In this document: in pieces, positions 8,036-15,940 of the stretch
Layout of the letters: each line of letters starts with the position of its first letter
Numbering within the stretch: the stretch's first letter is position 1
From: CAVZYN01 sp963779515
GTDB taxonomy: Bacteria > Pseudomonadota > Alphaproteobacteria > Rhizobiales > Hyphomicrobiaceae
Assembly (NCBI GenBank): GCA_963779515.1
Contig: CAVZYN010000009.1
Location: 1 to 64,000 of the forward strand
Direction of reading: 5' to 3'
DNA length: 64,000 nucleotides
Notes under the pieces: model-generated
What the model was told of the DNA's origin: nothing
The model's input: the letters and a program-made list of their open reading frames with translations, nothing else
Database searches by the model: none
Position numbers and translations under genes: made by a program

Positions 8036-8916
8036 GGGCTTTTCTCCGGGGCTTTGTGCAGCGCCAGCATGCGGCGTGCTTTGCGGGGTGTGCCGGCGTG
8101 GGATCCGTGTTTTTCGACGGTCCGCAGGCGGGGACCATGTTCAATGTGACTTAGGATACCACGGACGATCGCGAGTGTCCGCGCGGTCCATGCGGATTGG
8201 CCGGCGTCATCGCGGACGAGGTCTTGGCGGAATTCTATGATCGCGCTCGCGAGGCCGCGCTCGGTGGCGTGCTGCCACAGGCAATCGCCTTCGAGTTGAC
8301 CCGAATAGGGTTGGTTGTCGCCGACGATAAGATCGCCTTCGGCATAGAAGCCGTCGAGGAGCGGTCGCGCAAGGCGCGGGTCCTTGTCCCAGAGAATGCC
8401 GACATGCCAGGGGCGCGGCGCGCCTTTCCAGCTCTCGGTAAACGAATGGAGCGACAGGAGCGCGGGGGCGATGCCCGTCGCGAGGCATTGGTCGATCACG
8501 CGATCGATGGCCTGATGGTAGGGGGCGTAGTAGCGCGTGATGCGGGTTTGGCGCTCGGCGTCGTCGAGGTGGCGATTGCCGGGGACGACGGCGCCGTCGG
8601 AAATACGCATGATCAACGTCGGGTCATCGGCGCCGCGATTGGGATCGATCAAGAGGCGGGAGTAGTGCGTCATCACGGCGGGGACGCCAAGGGCTTCGGC
8701 AAGTTGGCGGGTTATGGCGGCGGCGCCGATGTCGTAGGCGATGTGACGCTGCAGCTGGTCCGCTGGCAGGCCGAGGGTGCCGTAGCCCGGCGGGAACGCG
8801 TTCGATGCGTGATCGCAGAGGATCAACAGGCCAGCATCGGCCCGGCCGGGCAAGACAGTATAGGCATCGGCGGTTTCGGCCGTGATCTGATGCGGGTGGG
8901 GACGTGGCTCGTGCAT
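8032..8916 (-). CDS. N-formylglutamate amidohydrolase family protein
   Basis: A 294-residue member of the FGase family (HutG-like), zinc hydrolases that cleave N-formyl-glutamate to glutamate and formate in histidine breakdown. Visible family segments are LLILCDHASNAFPPGYG near residue 30, DIGAAAITRQLA, THYSRLLIDPNRG, LLSLHSFT and QPYSGQLEGDCLW. No other hut gene is nearby, so a role in histidine use is not supported by context; many such paralogues have unknown substrates. It is transcribed with the DUF1244 gene and is divergent from glycerate kinase across a 141-bp gap. Confidence 0.88.
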   Translation of the reverse strand: MHEPRPHPHQITAETADAYTVLPGRADAGLLILCDHASNAFPPGYGTLGLPADQLQRHIAYDIGAAAITRQLAEALGVPAVMTHYSRLLIDPNRGADDPTLIMRISDGAVVPGNRHLDDAERQTRITRYYAPYHQAIDRVIDQCLATGIAPALLSLHSFTESWKGAPRPWHVGILWDKDPRLARPLLDGFYAEGDLIVGDNQPYSGQLEGDCLWQHATERGLASAIIEFRQDLVRDDAGQSAWTARTLAIVRGILSHIEHGPRLRTVEKHGSHAGTPRKARRMLALHKAPEKSP

Positions 8917-9057
8917 GGCAAAATTATAGCTGCTTCAGTTCGCTTCGCCACTCTCATCAGCACCCATCGGGCATGATCGAGGATTGCAACTTGACGTGTT
9001 CCGAGGCGACCGCCACAAGTCGGCGCATCATCGCAGTACGCTCGACGAAAGGTTTCC

Positions 9058-10353
9058 ATGCTTGCGCACGGTTCTGATGCGCTGCGGTCTTATCTGCTCG
9101 CGCTCTATGACGCGGCCGTTGCAACCGCGTTGCCGGCTCTGTGCGTCCCGCCCTACTTGCCGGAGCCGCGGCCAGGAGGACGCATTCTCGTAGTTGGCGC
9201 GGGGAAGGCGAATGCGGCGATGGCGGTTGCAGCCGAAGATCACTATGCGGCGCGTGGATTGCTAGACCGCGTCGAAGGGTTCGTGACGACGCGGCATGGA
9301 TTTGGGCTGCCGACGCGCAAGATCGAGATCATCGAGGCGGGCCATCCGGTGCCGGATGCCAACAGCATTTCCGGGGCGGCGCGGGCGCTGGCGTTCGTGA
9401 AGACGGCGGGACCGGACGATACGGTGCTGGTGTTGATGTCTGGTGGTGCGTCGGCGCTTTGGTCGGCGCCGGTGGAGGGCGTGTCGTTCGAGGCCAAGCA
9501 AGCGCTGACGAAGGCGCTGCTGCGGTCGGGCGCGCCGATAGGTGATATGAATACGGTGCGGCGGCACCTGTCGCGGATCAAGGGAGGGCGTTTGACGGCG
9601 CAGGCGCATCCTGCGCGCGTCGTGACGCTTGCGATCTCGGATGTTCCGGGAGACGAACCGGCGGCGATCGGATCGGGGCCGTCGGTGGCAGATCCGACGA
9701 CGCTTGCGGACGCGCGCGCGGTGCTCGCGAAGTACGGGATCAAGGCTGCGTCAGAGATCGTCGCGGCGCTCGCTGATCCGCGGAATGAGACGCTGAAGCC
9801 CGATGCGCCGGCGCTCGCCCATGCGCGCTTCGAGATGGTGGCGCGTCCGAGGGCGGCGCTCGATGCGGCTGCTGCGATGCTGACGCGTGATGGCTACCGC
9901 GTCGAGATGCTCGGCGATGCGCTCGAAGGCGAAGCGCGCGAAGTTGGCCGGCAGCACGCGGCGCTGGCGCTGTCGGCGCGGCAGCGCGGGCAACGGGTCG
10001 CGATCCTGTCGGGTGGGGAGTTCACGGTGACGGTGACCGGCAACGGCGCGGGTGGGCCCAATCAGGAGTATGCGTTGGGGTTGGCGCTGGGGCTCGATGG
10101 GGCGCCGGGGATCGCGGCGATTGCGGCCGATACGGACGGGATCGATGGCGGCAGCGGCAATGCGCGCGACCCGGCCGGTGCGTTTGTGTTCGCCGATACG
10201 CTGCAACGGGCGCGTGAGCGCCAAGTGGACGCAGCTAAGATGTTGCAGAATAACGACTCATCTGGGTTTTTTGCGGCCATCGGCGACTTGGTGCACAAGG
10301 GGCCGACACAAACCAATGTGAATGACTTCCGGGTGATCCTGGTCACGGGGTAA
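9058..10353 (+). CDS. glycerate 2-kinase (GckA/TtuD family, DUF4147-MOFRL)
   Basis: A 431-residue glycerate kinase that phosphorylates D-glycerate to 2-phosphoglycerate, feeding lower glycolysis or the serine cycle. The N-terminal DUF4147 domain has VVGAGKANAAMA (about residue 45) and LMSGGASALWSAP (about 127). The C-terminal MOFRL domain has ILSGGEFTVTVTGNGAGGPNQEYALG (about 318-343). Pyruvate kinase lies two genes downstream on the same strand; enolase would link the two, though it is not in the window. TtuD-type names stress tartrate metabolism, for which there is no support here. Confidence 0.92.
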   Translation: MLAHGSDALRSYLLALYDAAVATALPALCVPPYLPEPRPGGRILVVGAGKANAAMAVAAEDHYAARGLLDRVEGFVTTRHGFGLPTRKIEIIEAGHPVPDANSISGAARALAFVKTAGPDDTVLVLMSGGASALWSAPVEGVSFEAKQALTKALLRSGAPIGDMNTVRRHLSRIKGGRLTAQAHPARVVTLAISDVPGDEPAAIGSGPSVADPTTLADARAVLAKYGIKAASEIVAALADPRNETLKPDAPALAHARFEMVARPRAALDAAAAMLTRDGYRVEMLGDALEGEAREVGRQHAALALSARQRGQRVAILSGGEFTVTVTGNGAGGPNQEYALGLALGLDGAPGIAAIAADTDGIDGGSGNARDPAGAFVFADTLQRARERQVDAAKMLQNNDSSGFFAAIGDLVHKGPTQTNVNDFRVILVTG

Positions 10354-10399
10354 GCTGCGACTTGGTTCTCGTCGATGCGATCTGTGGCAGGTTCGACCC

Positions 10400-10858
10400 A
10401 TGCGCCTTTCGATCATGACTCGTGTGCTAACGCTGCCGGTAGCACTTGTTGGGGCTCTGGCGGCGGCGATGCTGATCGCCGATGTTGCCCGCGCGGATCT
10501 CAAACTGTGCAATACGACATCGAGCCGTGTCGGCGTCGCCATCGGCTATCAAGACGCGCAAGGCTGGACGACGGAGGGCTGGTGGAATATCCCGGCGCAG
10601 ACCTGCGAAACGCTCTACAAGGGCCAGATACTTACGCGTTTCGTTTACGTCCACGCGGTCGATTATGATCGCGGTGGCGGCTGGGCGGGCAAGGCGTCGA
10701 TGTGCACGGGTGATAAGTCTTTCACGATCCGCGGAACGGCCGACTGCCAGCAGCGCGGGTACACGCAGACTGAGTTTTTTGAAGTCGATATCGGCGAGTC
10801 TAAGGACTGGACCGTCCGATTGACCGATCCGGGTGAGGGAGGCGCGAAGCCGCAATGA
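10400..10858 (+). CDS. DUF1036 secreted protein
   Basis: A 152-residue exported protein: hydrophobic signal peptide at residues 7-31 ending ADVARA, then a DUF1036 domain (LKLCNTTSSRVGVAIGYQD ... GWWNIPAQTCETL). Members are predicted periplasmic proteins of unknown function; paired cysteines (in LCN, QTCE, SMCTGD, DCQQ) suggest disulfides. Its stop overlaps the ATG of pyruvate kinase by 4 bp, and DUF1036 next to pyk recurs in Hyphomicrobiales as far as I know. Confidence 0.85.
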   Translation: MRLSIMTRVLTLPVALVGALAAAMLIADVARADLKLCNTTSSRVGVAIGYQDAQGWTTEGWWNIPAQTCETLYKGQILTRFVYVHAVDYDRGGGWAGKASMCTGDKSFTIRGTADCQQRGYTQTEFFEVDIGESKDWTVRLTDPGEGGAKPQ

Positions 10859-12309
10859 GACGCAATCGTCGGGTCAAGATCGTCGCAACACTTGGACCCG
10901 CGTCCTCGGATCCGGACATGCTGGAACGCTTGTTCCTCGCCGGTGTCGACGTGTTCCGCATCAATATGAGCCACTCGAAGCCGCCGCACGACGGGGTGAA
11001 GAAAATGCACGGGGCCGTGCGTGCGCTCGAAGCCAAGCACGGGCGGCCGATCGGCATTCTGTGCGATCTGCAGGGTCCAAAGTTCCGGGTTGGCGAGATG
11101 GGCGGGGGCGGGCGCGCCTTCATTGCCGAGGGCTCGACGTTCCGGTTCGATCAGGAGGAGACTGCAGGCGGCGCGGATCGTGTGTTTCTGCCACACCCAC
11201 AGATCTTCGAGGCGATCGAGCCGGGGCATTTCCTGTTGCTCGACGATGGTAAGATCCGGATGCAGGTTGTCGACAAGAAACCTGGCAAGATCGACGCCAA
11301 GGTGATTGTGGCCGGCCCGCTGGGCAGCCGCAAAGGCATCTCGATGCCGGATACGTTGCTGCCGATCAATCCGCTGACCGAGAAGGACAAAGGCGATCTC
11401 GATTACGCCCTACGGCTCGGCGTCGATTGGGTGGCGCTGTCGTTCGTGCAGCGGGGCGACGACGTCCGGCTGGCGCGGCAGATCATCGGGCAGGGCGCCT
11501 CGATCATGTCGAAGATCGAGAAGCCGTCGGCGATCCAGGATTTGGACGACATTGTTGCGGCGTCCGATGGCTTGATGGTCGCGCGCGGCGATCTCGGCGT
11601 GGAAATGCCCGTCGAGAAGGTGCCGGGACTGCAAAAGCAGATCACGCGAAAGTGCCGGGCGGCGGGGAAACCCGTGGTGGTGGCGACGCAAATGCTCGAG
11701 AGCATGATTTCGTCGCCGGTGCCAACGCGCGCGGAGGTGTCGGATGTGGCGACCGCCGTGTTCGACGGCGCGGATGCGGTGATGCTGTCGGCGGAAAGCG
11801 CGGTCGGGCAGTATCCGATCGAGGCCATCCAAACCATGGACCGGATCGCGATCGAGGTGGAAAACGACCCCAGTTATGACGCGATGGTGCATGCGACGCG
11901 GACGCCGCCGCAGGCGACGGGTGCCGATGCAATCGCATCCGCCGTGCATGCGGTCACGGAGGCGGTGAAGCTATCGACGATCATCTGCTACACCGCGACG
12001 GGATCGACGGCGCTGCGGGTCGCGCGCGAACGTCCGGGGCTGCCGGTGATGGGGCTGTCGCCGGTGGTGGCGACCGGCCGCAAGCTCGCGATGGTGTGGG
12101 GCGTGCATTGCGTGCTGACGTCAGACCCCGAGAACCAAGCGGATATGGTGCGCAAGGCCTGCCGGATTGCGTTCGAAGAAGGGTTTGCGAAGCCGGGTGA
12201 GGGCATGATCATCACGGCGGGCGTGCCGCTCGGATCGCCGGGCGCGACCAACATGATCCGCATCGCTTTCATCGACGAGAAAGGCGCGCCGGTCGCCGAG
12301 GGGCGGTAG
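10855..12309 (+). CDS. pyk: pyruvate kinase
   Basis: A 484-residue pyruvate kinase, converting phosphoenolpyruvate and ADP to pyruvate and ATP. The start RRVKIVATLGPASSD, substrate-binding R35 and NMSHSKPP, and the signature IMSKIEKPSAIQDLDDIV with catalytic K220 are present, as are GDLGVEMP and the ATQMLESMI helix. The C-terminal regulatory domain is complete. Translation is coupled to the preceding DUF1036 gene (ATGA overlap). Downstream come 450 bp of palindromic repeats. Confidence 0.97.
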   Translation: MRRNRRVKIVATLGPASSDPDMLERLFLAGVDVFRINMSHSKPPHDGVKKMHGAVRALEAKHGRPIGILCDLQGPKFRVGEMGGGGRAFIAEGSTFRFDQEETAGGADRVFLPHPQIFEAIEPGHFLLLDDGKIRMQVVDKKPGKIDAKVIVAGPLGSRKGISMPDTLLPINPLTEKDKGDLDYALRLGVDWVALSFVQRGDDVRLARQIIGQGASIMSKIEKPSAIQDLDDIVAASDGLMVARGDLGVEMPVEKVPGLQKQITRKCRAAGKPVVVATQMLESMISSPVPTRAEVSDVATAVFDGADAVMLSAESAVGQYPIEAIQTMDRIAIEVENDPSYDAMVHATRTPPQATGADAIASAVHAVTEAVKLSTIICYTATGSTALRVARERPGLPVMGLSPVVATGRKLAMVWGVHCVLTSDPENQADMVRKACRIAFEEGFAKPGEGMIITAGVPLGSPGATNMIRIAFIDEKGAPVAEGR

Positions 12310-12370
12310 CGCCCTATCCAGATGACGTGGACAGCCATAGCGTGACGGCTGTGGGTGTTGCGAAGGCCTT

Positions 12371-12415
12371 TCATCCGGCGCTTCGCGCCACCTTCTGCCC
12401 ATGGGCGAGGGAAGA
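12371..12415. repeat. palindromic intergenic repeat, family A (copy 1)
   Basis: TCATCCGGCGCTTCGCGCC followed by ACCTTCTGCCCATGGGCGAGG. GGCGC and GCGCC pair around TTC (12377-12389), and GCCCATGGGC is a second palindrome (12397-12406). The order of parts matches the copy at 34681-34745. Confidence 0.7.
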
Positions 12416-12500
12416 AGTTCCGCCCTCCGGCAGTCGCAAAATAGAGGCGGCCGACAGCACATAACAATGTTTTCCCCCGGCCACGTGGTTCAAGGTTTAA

Positions 12501-12545
12501 TCCTTCTCCCTCGAGGGAGAAGCGAAGGGCGGATGAGGGGGCAGC
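12501..12545. repeat. palindromic intergenic repeat, family A (copy 2, inverted)
   Basis: Contains a perfect 20-bp palindrome, CTTCTCCCTC with GAGGGAGAAG (12503-12522), then GCGAAGGGCGGATGAGGGG, which is the family's CCTCATCC end in reverse orientation. Confidence 0.7.
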
Positions 12546-12586
12546 GCAGCACTCAAAGTCAATCGCGTTCGTGCATTGGATCGGCA

Positions 12587-12650
12587 CCCTCACCTGTCAC
12601 GTCCAGCTAGCGCTGGCCGTGACATCCTCTCCCGCAAGCGGGAGAGGACA
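12587..12650. repeat. palindromic intergenic repeat, family A-like (copy 3)
   Basis: Starts CACCCTCACC, has a GTCACG...CGTGAC stem (12596-12601 with 12618-12623), then CCTCTCCCGC-AA-GCGGGAGAGG (12626-12647), a perfect 10-bp hairpin. Confidence 0.7.
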
Positions 12651-12761
12651 GAAGCGCTGGCGGGTGCTGTGGCGCGATGAACCGTTTGTTAATAATTGGG
12701 CAATGGTCTCGTGCGAGACTCCGCCATCGGTCGTGTACCGAATGACAGCCGGAGCTTGCCC

Positions 12762-13278
12762 ATGCAGAATGTCGTGCCGTTCATTGCCCAGATGCTCGAC
12801 CCACGCGGCCGCTGCAATCGTATGGCTTTGCTGTATTGGGCTGGTGGCGTTCTCATCGTTCAAGTGTTGCTTGTCGGCGTGCTCCTAGCCGTCGATGCCG
12901 ATCCGCGCCATCCGTTGGTGCAGGTCATTGAACCTGGCGTTCCTTTGGATGGCGTTCTCAGCGACGGCCAAGCGTCTGCACGATATCGGATCCAGCGCGT
13001 GGTGGGCTCTTGGCTTCTTCCTGTTGTGGATGATCGGCTGTCTGGCGATCGGAGTCGCGGTTTTCTTCACCTTTGGACCCGAGGCCATGGACCCAGGGAC
13101 AACTGTGTATTTCGCCATGCTCGGCCTGTTCGGCGCGCCGGTGCTGTTCGCGCTGGTTTGGCTGCATGCGAAGCCGGGCGAGGCGGGGGCCAACCGGTTC
13201 GGTCTCGAGCCTTATGGCGCCGGTGTCTCGGGTCCCGTGAGCGCTAGCGGCGCGTCCGCAGCGATGCAGTCCGCCTGA
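12762..13278 (+). CDS. DUF805 membrane protein, frameshifted as sequenced
   Basis: Two overlapping frames together make one DUF805 protein of about 172 residues. The first frame (from ATG 12762) supplies MQNVVPFIAQMLDPRGRCNRMALLYWAGG and the first helix. The second frame, one base on, supplies the family hallmark AKRLHDIGSSAWWALGFFLLW and the remaining helices. The switch must lie between about 12925 and 12945 and needs one base to be skipped. DUF805 proteins are small inner-membrane proteins of unknown function. Either the gene is broken or the assembly carries one extra base; the latter is favoured by the same pattern in six other genes here. Confidence 0.7.
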
Positions 13279-13319
13279 TTTTCACTGAAGTTTGGTCTGA
13301 ATTTTCTCTTCGCGACGAC

Positions 13320-13335
13320 GCGGACTATAGTCCGC
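13320..13335. promoter_or_regulatory. perfect 16-bp palindrome upstream of the ggt-like gene
   Basis: GCGGACTATAGTCCGC is a perfect palindrome 45 bp before the gamma-glutamyltransferase start and contains TATAGT, a good -10-like hexamer. I see no convincing -35 at proper spacing. It could be a promoter core, an operator or both. Confidence 0.4.
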
Positions 13336-13380
13336 GCGCGGGTTTGGCATGGGGCCGCTCGTTTTCGCGAAGGCAGCAGC

Positions 13381-14967
13381 ATGCGCAATTTTCATTTTCC
13401 AGGCCGGTCGACGGTTTATGCCCGCCACGCCATGGCGGCGACGTCGCATCCGCTGGCCAGCGGCGTCGCAATCGATATCCTCAAACGAGGCGGGAACGCC
13501 GTCGATGCGGCGATTGCGACGGCCGCCACGCTGTGTGTCGTCGAACATGCGATGACCGGTATTGGCGGTGATTGCTTCGCAATCATCGCGACGCCGGACG
13601 GCGCCATGACGGGGTTCAACGCCTCGGGCCGGGCGCCCAAGGCCGCAACGGTGGACGCGCTTGCCGCCAAAGGCGTCAAGGAGATCGTGGCAACGACGGC
13701 ACACGCGGTTCTGGTGCCGGGAGCCATTGACGGCTGGTGCAAACTGCTCGCCGAGCGTGGGACGATGAAGCTTGCGGAGGTGCTGGCGCCAGCGATTGCG
13801 TTCGCAGAGGAAGGATTCGCGATTACGCCACGCGTGGCGCTCGATTGGTCGAGGGCCGAGGCCAAGTTGAGGCTGCACGCTGGTGCGCGAAAGCATCTGT
13901 TGCCGAATGGCCAGCCGCCCAATGTCGGCGATGTCATGCGGCTTCCGGCGCTGGCGAATACCCTGAAGGTGATCGCGCGGGAGGGGAGGGACGGCTTTTA
14001 TCGGGGGCCGGTGGCCGCCGACATGGTGGCGACGCTCAATGCGGCGGGCGGACTACACACGCTTGAAGACTTCGCTGCACAGAGTTCAACTTATGTGACA
14101 CCGCTTGCGACCTCATACAACGGAATCAGCTTGAACGAGCTGCCACCGAACAACCAAGGCATCGTCGCGCTGATCCTCTTGAAGATGCTGGAGAGGCTTG
14201 GATCGCTGGGCCGTGATCCCAATTCGGCGGAGCGATTCCATGTGCTGATGGAGGCTGCGCGCCTGGCATACAAGGTCCGCGACACGTTCTTGGCTGATCC
14301 AGAGAAGGCCAACGTTCCAGTTACCCACATGTTATCCGAAAGTCTCATCGGCACCTTGGTGGGGCGGATCGATCGTTCAAAGCGGCTCGTGGATCTTGGT
14401 CCGATCCCGCGTCCGGTTGGCTCGGATACGGTGTGCTTTTCGATCGTCGATCGCAACGGCATGGCGGTGTCGTTCATCAACTCATTGTTCGCCGATTTCG
14501 GATCGGGACTCGTGTCGATGGAGTCGGGCGTCACGTTCAACAATCGCGGCTCGGGATTCGTGCTCGATCCCGCGCATCCGAACTGCATCGCACCGGGCAA
14601 GCGGCCGCTGCACACATTGGTGCCGGCGCTGGCGACGAAGGATGGCAAGCCGTGGCTCGCATTCGGCGTGATGGGGGGCGCGTATCAGCCGCTCGGTCAC
14701 GTGCACGTGCTGACCAACATCGTCGACTACGGGATGGATCCGCAGGCTGCGATCGAGGCGCCACGGGTGTTTTTCGAAGGTGACAGGCTGCTGGTCGAAG
14801 AGTCGATGCCGATGGAAATTCGTCAAGGATTGTCAGGGCTTGGACATTCGGTTGGGGTGCGAGAACTGCCCTGGGGCGGGAGCCAGTGCATCATGATCGA
14901 TCGCGTGCGCGGGGTTCTCGCGGGTGGATCGGATCATCGCAAGGATGGGTTCGCAATCGGCTACTGA
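13381..14967 (+). CDS. gamma-glutamyltransferase family protein
   Basis: A 528-residue Ntn hydrolase of the gamma-glutamyltranspeptidase family. Family landmarks are ASGVAIDILKRGGNAVDAAIA (residues 26-46), GIGGDCF, VPGAIDGW, ELPPNNQG, and the autoprocessing site GSDTVCFSIVD, with T350 as the expected new N-terminal nucleophile of the small subunit. No signal peptide is evident, unlike periplasmic Ggt; many members of this branch act on other gamma-glutamyl or acyl compounds. The substrate is unresolved. Confidence 0.88.
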   Translation: MRNFHFPGRSTVYARHAMAATSHPLASGVAIDILKRGGNAVDAAIATAATLCVVEHAMTGIGGDCFAIIATPDGAMTGFNASGRAPKAATVDALAAKGVKEIVATTAHAVLVPGAIDGWCKLLAERGTMKLAEVLAPAIAFAEEGFAITPRVALDWSRAEAKLRLHAGARKHLLPNGQPPNVGDVMRLPALANTLKVIAREGRDGFYRGPVAADMVATLNAAGGLHTLEDFAAQSSTYVTPLATSYNGISLNELPPNNQGIVALILLKMLERLGSLGRDPNSAERFHVLMEAARLAYKVRDTFLADPEKANVPVTHMLSESLIGTLVGRIDRSKRLVDLGPIPRPVGSDTVCFSIVDRNGMAVSFINSLFADFGSGLVSMESGVTFNNRGSGFVLDPAHPNCIAPGKRPLHTLVPALATKDGKPWLAFGVMGGAYQPLGHVHVLTNIVDYGMDPQAAIEAPRVFFEGDRLLVEESMPMEIRQGLSGLGHSVGVRELPWGGSQCIMIDRVRGVLAGGSDHRKDGFAIGY

Positions 14968-14979
14968 GGGCATGCACGC

Positions 14980-15267
14980 GTGGTCAATTCCATCAAATGT
15001 GTTCGCGTGAGACTCGAAGGCCGCGTGCAAGGCGTCGGCATGCGCGCGTGGTTCGAACGCGAGGCGCGCAACCGTTCGCTCGATGGCTTCGTGCGCAATC
15101 GACGCGATGGCGGAGTCGAGGCGGTGATCCAAGGCGCCATCTCCGATGTCGATGCGATGCTCGCGCTGTGTCAAAACGGACCAGCATCGGCGCGCATCGA
15201 TTACGTGAAAGTGCGCGACGAAATCGATCGTGTTCCGAGCGGATTTCGAATCGCTGCGACGGTGTAA
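14980..15267 (+). CDS. acyP: acylphosphatase
   Basis: A 95-residue enzyme that hydrolyses acyl phosphates such as acetyl phosphate and carbamoyl phosphate. The signature GRVQGVGMRAWF carries the phosphate-binding R22, and GFVRNRRDGGVEA carries N40 that orients the water. Length fits the family. The only in-frame start is a GTG at 14980, 12 bp after the preceding gene; an ATG at 14972 is in another frame. Confidence 0.93.
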   Translation: MVNSIKCVRVRLEGRVQGVGMRAWFEREARNRSLDGFVRNRRDGGVEAVIQGAISDVDAMLALCQNGPASARIDYVKVRDEIDRVPSGFRIAATV

Positions 15268-15427
15268 TTGATGCCGTCGAGACGTCGCGATGAGAGTTCG
15301 AACGCGCATCGTCGCGATGAATGATTCGTTCGACGCAACTGTTTTTTTGTTGCTGCATCGCAGAAAATTTTTTTAAAGTGTTTTTGCTCGGACGCGATTC
15401 GAGCTCTTTTGATGAGAGGAACATCAC

Positions 15428-15490
15428 ATGGCGAAGAAAGCTGCGAAGAAAGCAAAGCCGGCGAAAAAAGCTGCAAAGAAGAAGAAGTAA
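15428..15490 (+). CDS. 20-residue Lys/Ala-rich miniprotein (histone H1-like)
   Basis: A complete tiny frame: ATG at 15428, stop TAA at 15488-15490, 20 codons. Apart from the initiator Met it consists only of Lys, Ala and one Pro, in AAKK repeats like histone H1 tails. A good Shine-Dalgarno (GAGAGGA) stands 7 bases upstream, and the 60 bp before that are strikingly AT-rich for this genome. A nucleic-acid-binding role is plausible from composition only. It could be a lone peptide or a translated leader of the next gene, which starts 31 bp later. Confidence 0.6.
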   Translation: MAKKAAKKAKPAKKAAKKKK

Positions 15491-15521
15491 GTTGGCCGTA
15501 GGGCCATCCAGGGAGCCAGCC

Positions 15522-15854
15522 ATGATGTCGCTTCGCGTACTCTTGGCCGGCACCACAGCACTCGCTCTCACCGCGAGTGTGGCTCATGCGGCGACTTTGA
15601 CCAATCGCGACAACCGCGAACACAAGGTCACAGTCATCGAAGGCGAGACCAAAAAGGATCTCACCTTGAAACCGCAGCAGGCACTGGACGGCATCTGCGC
15701 CAAGGAATGCATCCTCCGCCTCAATGATAGCGAGGACGACGAGTATCAAATCGAACCCGACGACCTCGTTTCCATTGAGGAGGGCAACCTCTACTACGAC
15801 AGCCCGGAAACCCCTGCAGATCAGGGAAAACCTGGCGATAAGCCTAAGCAGTAG
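15522..15854 (+). CDS. small secreted protein of unknown function
   Basis: About 110 residues. The signal peptide MMSLRVLLAGTTALALTASVAHA is clear, with predicted cleavage after AHA. The mature part starts ATLTNRDNREHKVTVIEGE, is acidic (NDSEDDEYQIEPDD) and holds two close cysteines (GICAKECIL). I do not recognise a domain. The ATG at 15522 follows AGGGAG; the ATG at 15525 is an alternative. It ends at a strong terminator and probably shares a transcript with the miniprotein upstream. Confidence 0.75.
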   Translation: MMSLRVLLAGTTALALTASVAHAATLTNRDNREHKVTVIEGETKKDLTLKPQQALDGICAKECILRLNDSEDDEYQIEPDDLVSIEEGNLYYDSPETPADQGKPGDKPKQ

Positions 15855-15885
15855 TCGGCGTCGCCCGTACGGATTGTGATCCCTG

Positions 15886-15924
15886 AAAGCGCCCGTTCCC
15901 TCATCGGATCGGGCGCTTTTTTTT
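15886..15924. terminator. bidirectional rho-independent terminator
   Basis: A 10-bp perfect stem, AAAGCGCCCG and CGGGCGCTTT, with a 14-base loop and a run of eight T on the plus strand. On the minus strand the stem is followed by a short, weaker tract, so it may also end lipB transcription in the convergent arrangement. Confidence 0.85.
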
Positions 15925-15940
15925 CAGGTGGCGCCGGGCG

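Larger units (their letters stand above)
12310..12761. other. gene-free stretch with three palindromic repeats
   Basis: This 452-bp gap has no credible gene. It opens with an ACAGCC...GGCTGT hairpin (12329-12350) soon after the pyk stop. Three separate palindromic elements follow, listed individually. The last 100 bases before the DUF805 gene hold no clear promoter that I can identify. Confidence 0.7.

Noticed and set aside
10386..10398. CAGGTTCGACCCA resembling a tRNA T-loop
   Set aside because: No acceptor, D or anticodon arm can be built around it; it is the leader of the DUF1036 gene.
12371..12650. CRISPR array
   Set aside because: The repeats are palindromic, unequal in length and differently oriented, with no regular spacing or cas genes.
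12925..12945. Programmed +1 frameshift in the DUF805 gene
   Set aside because: No slippery codon followed by a stop or rare codon, no structure of note, and the same excess-base pattern occurs in unrelated genes, which favours sequence error.
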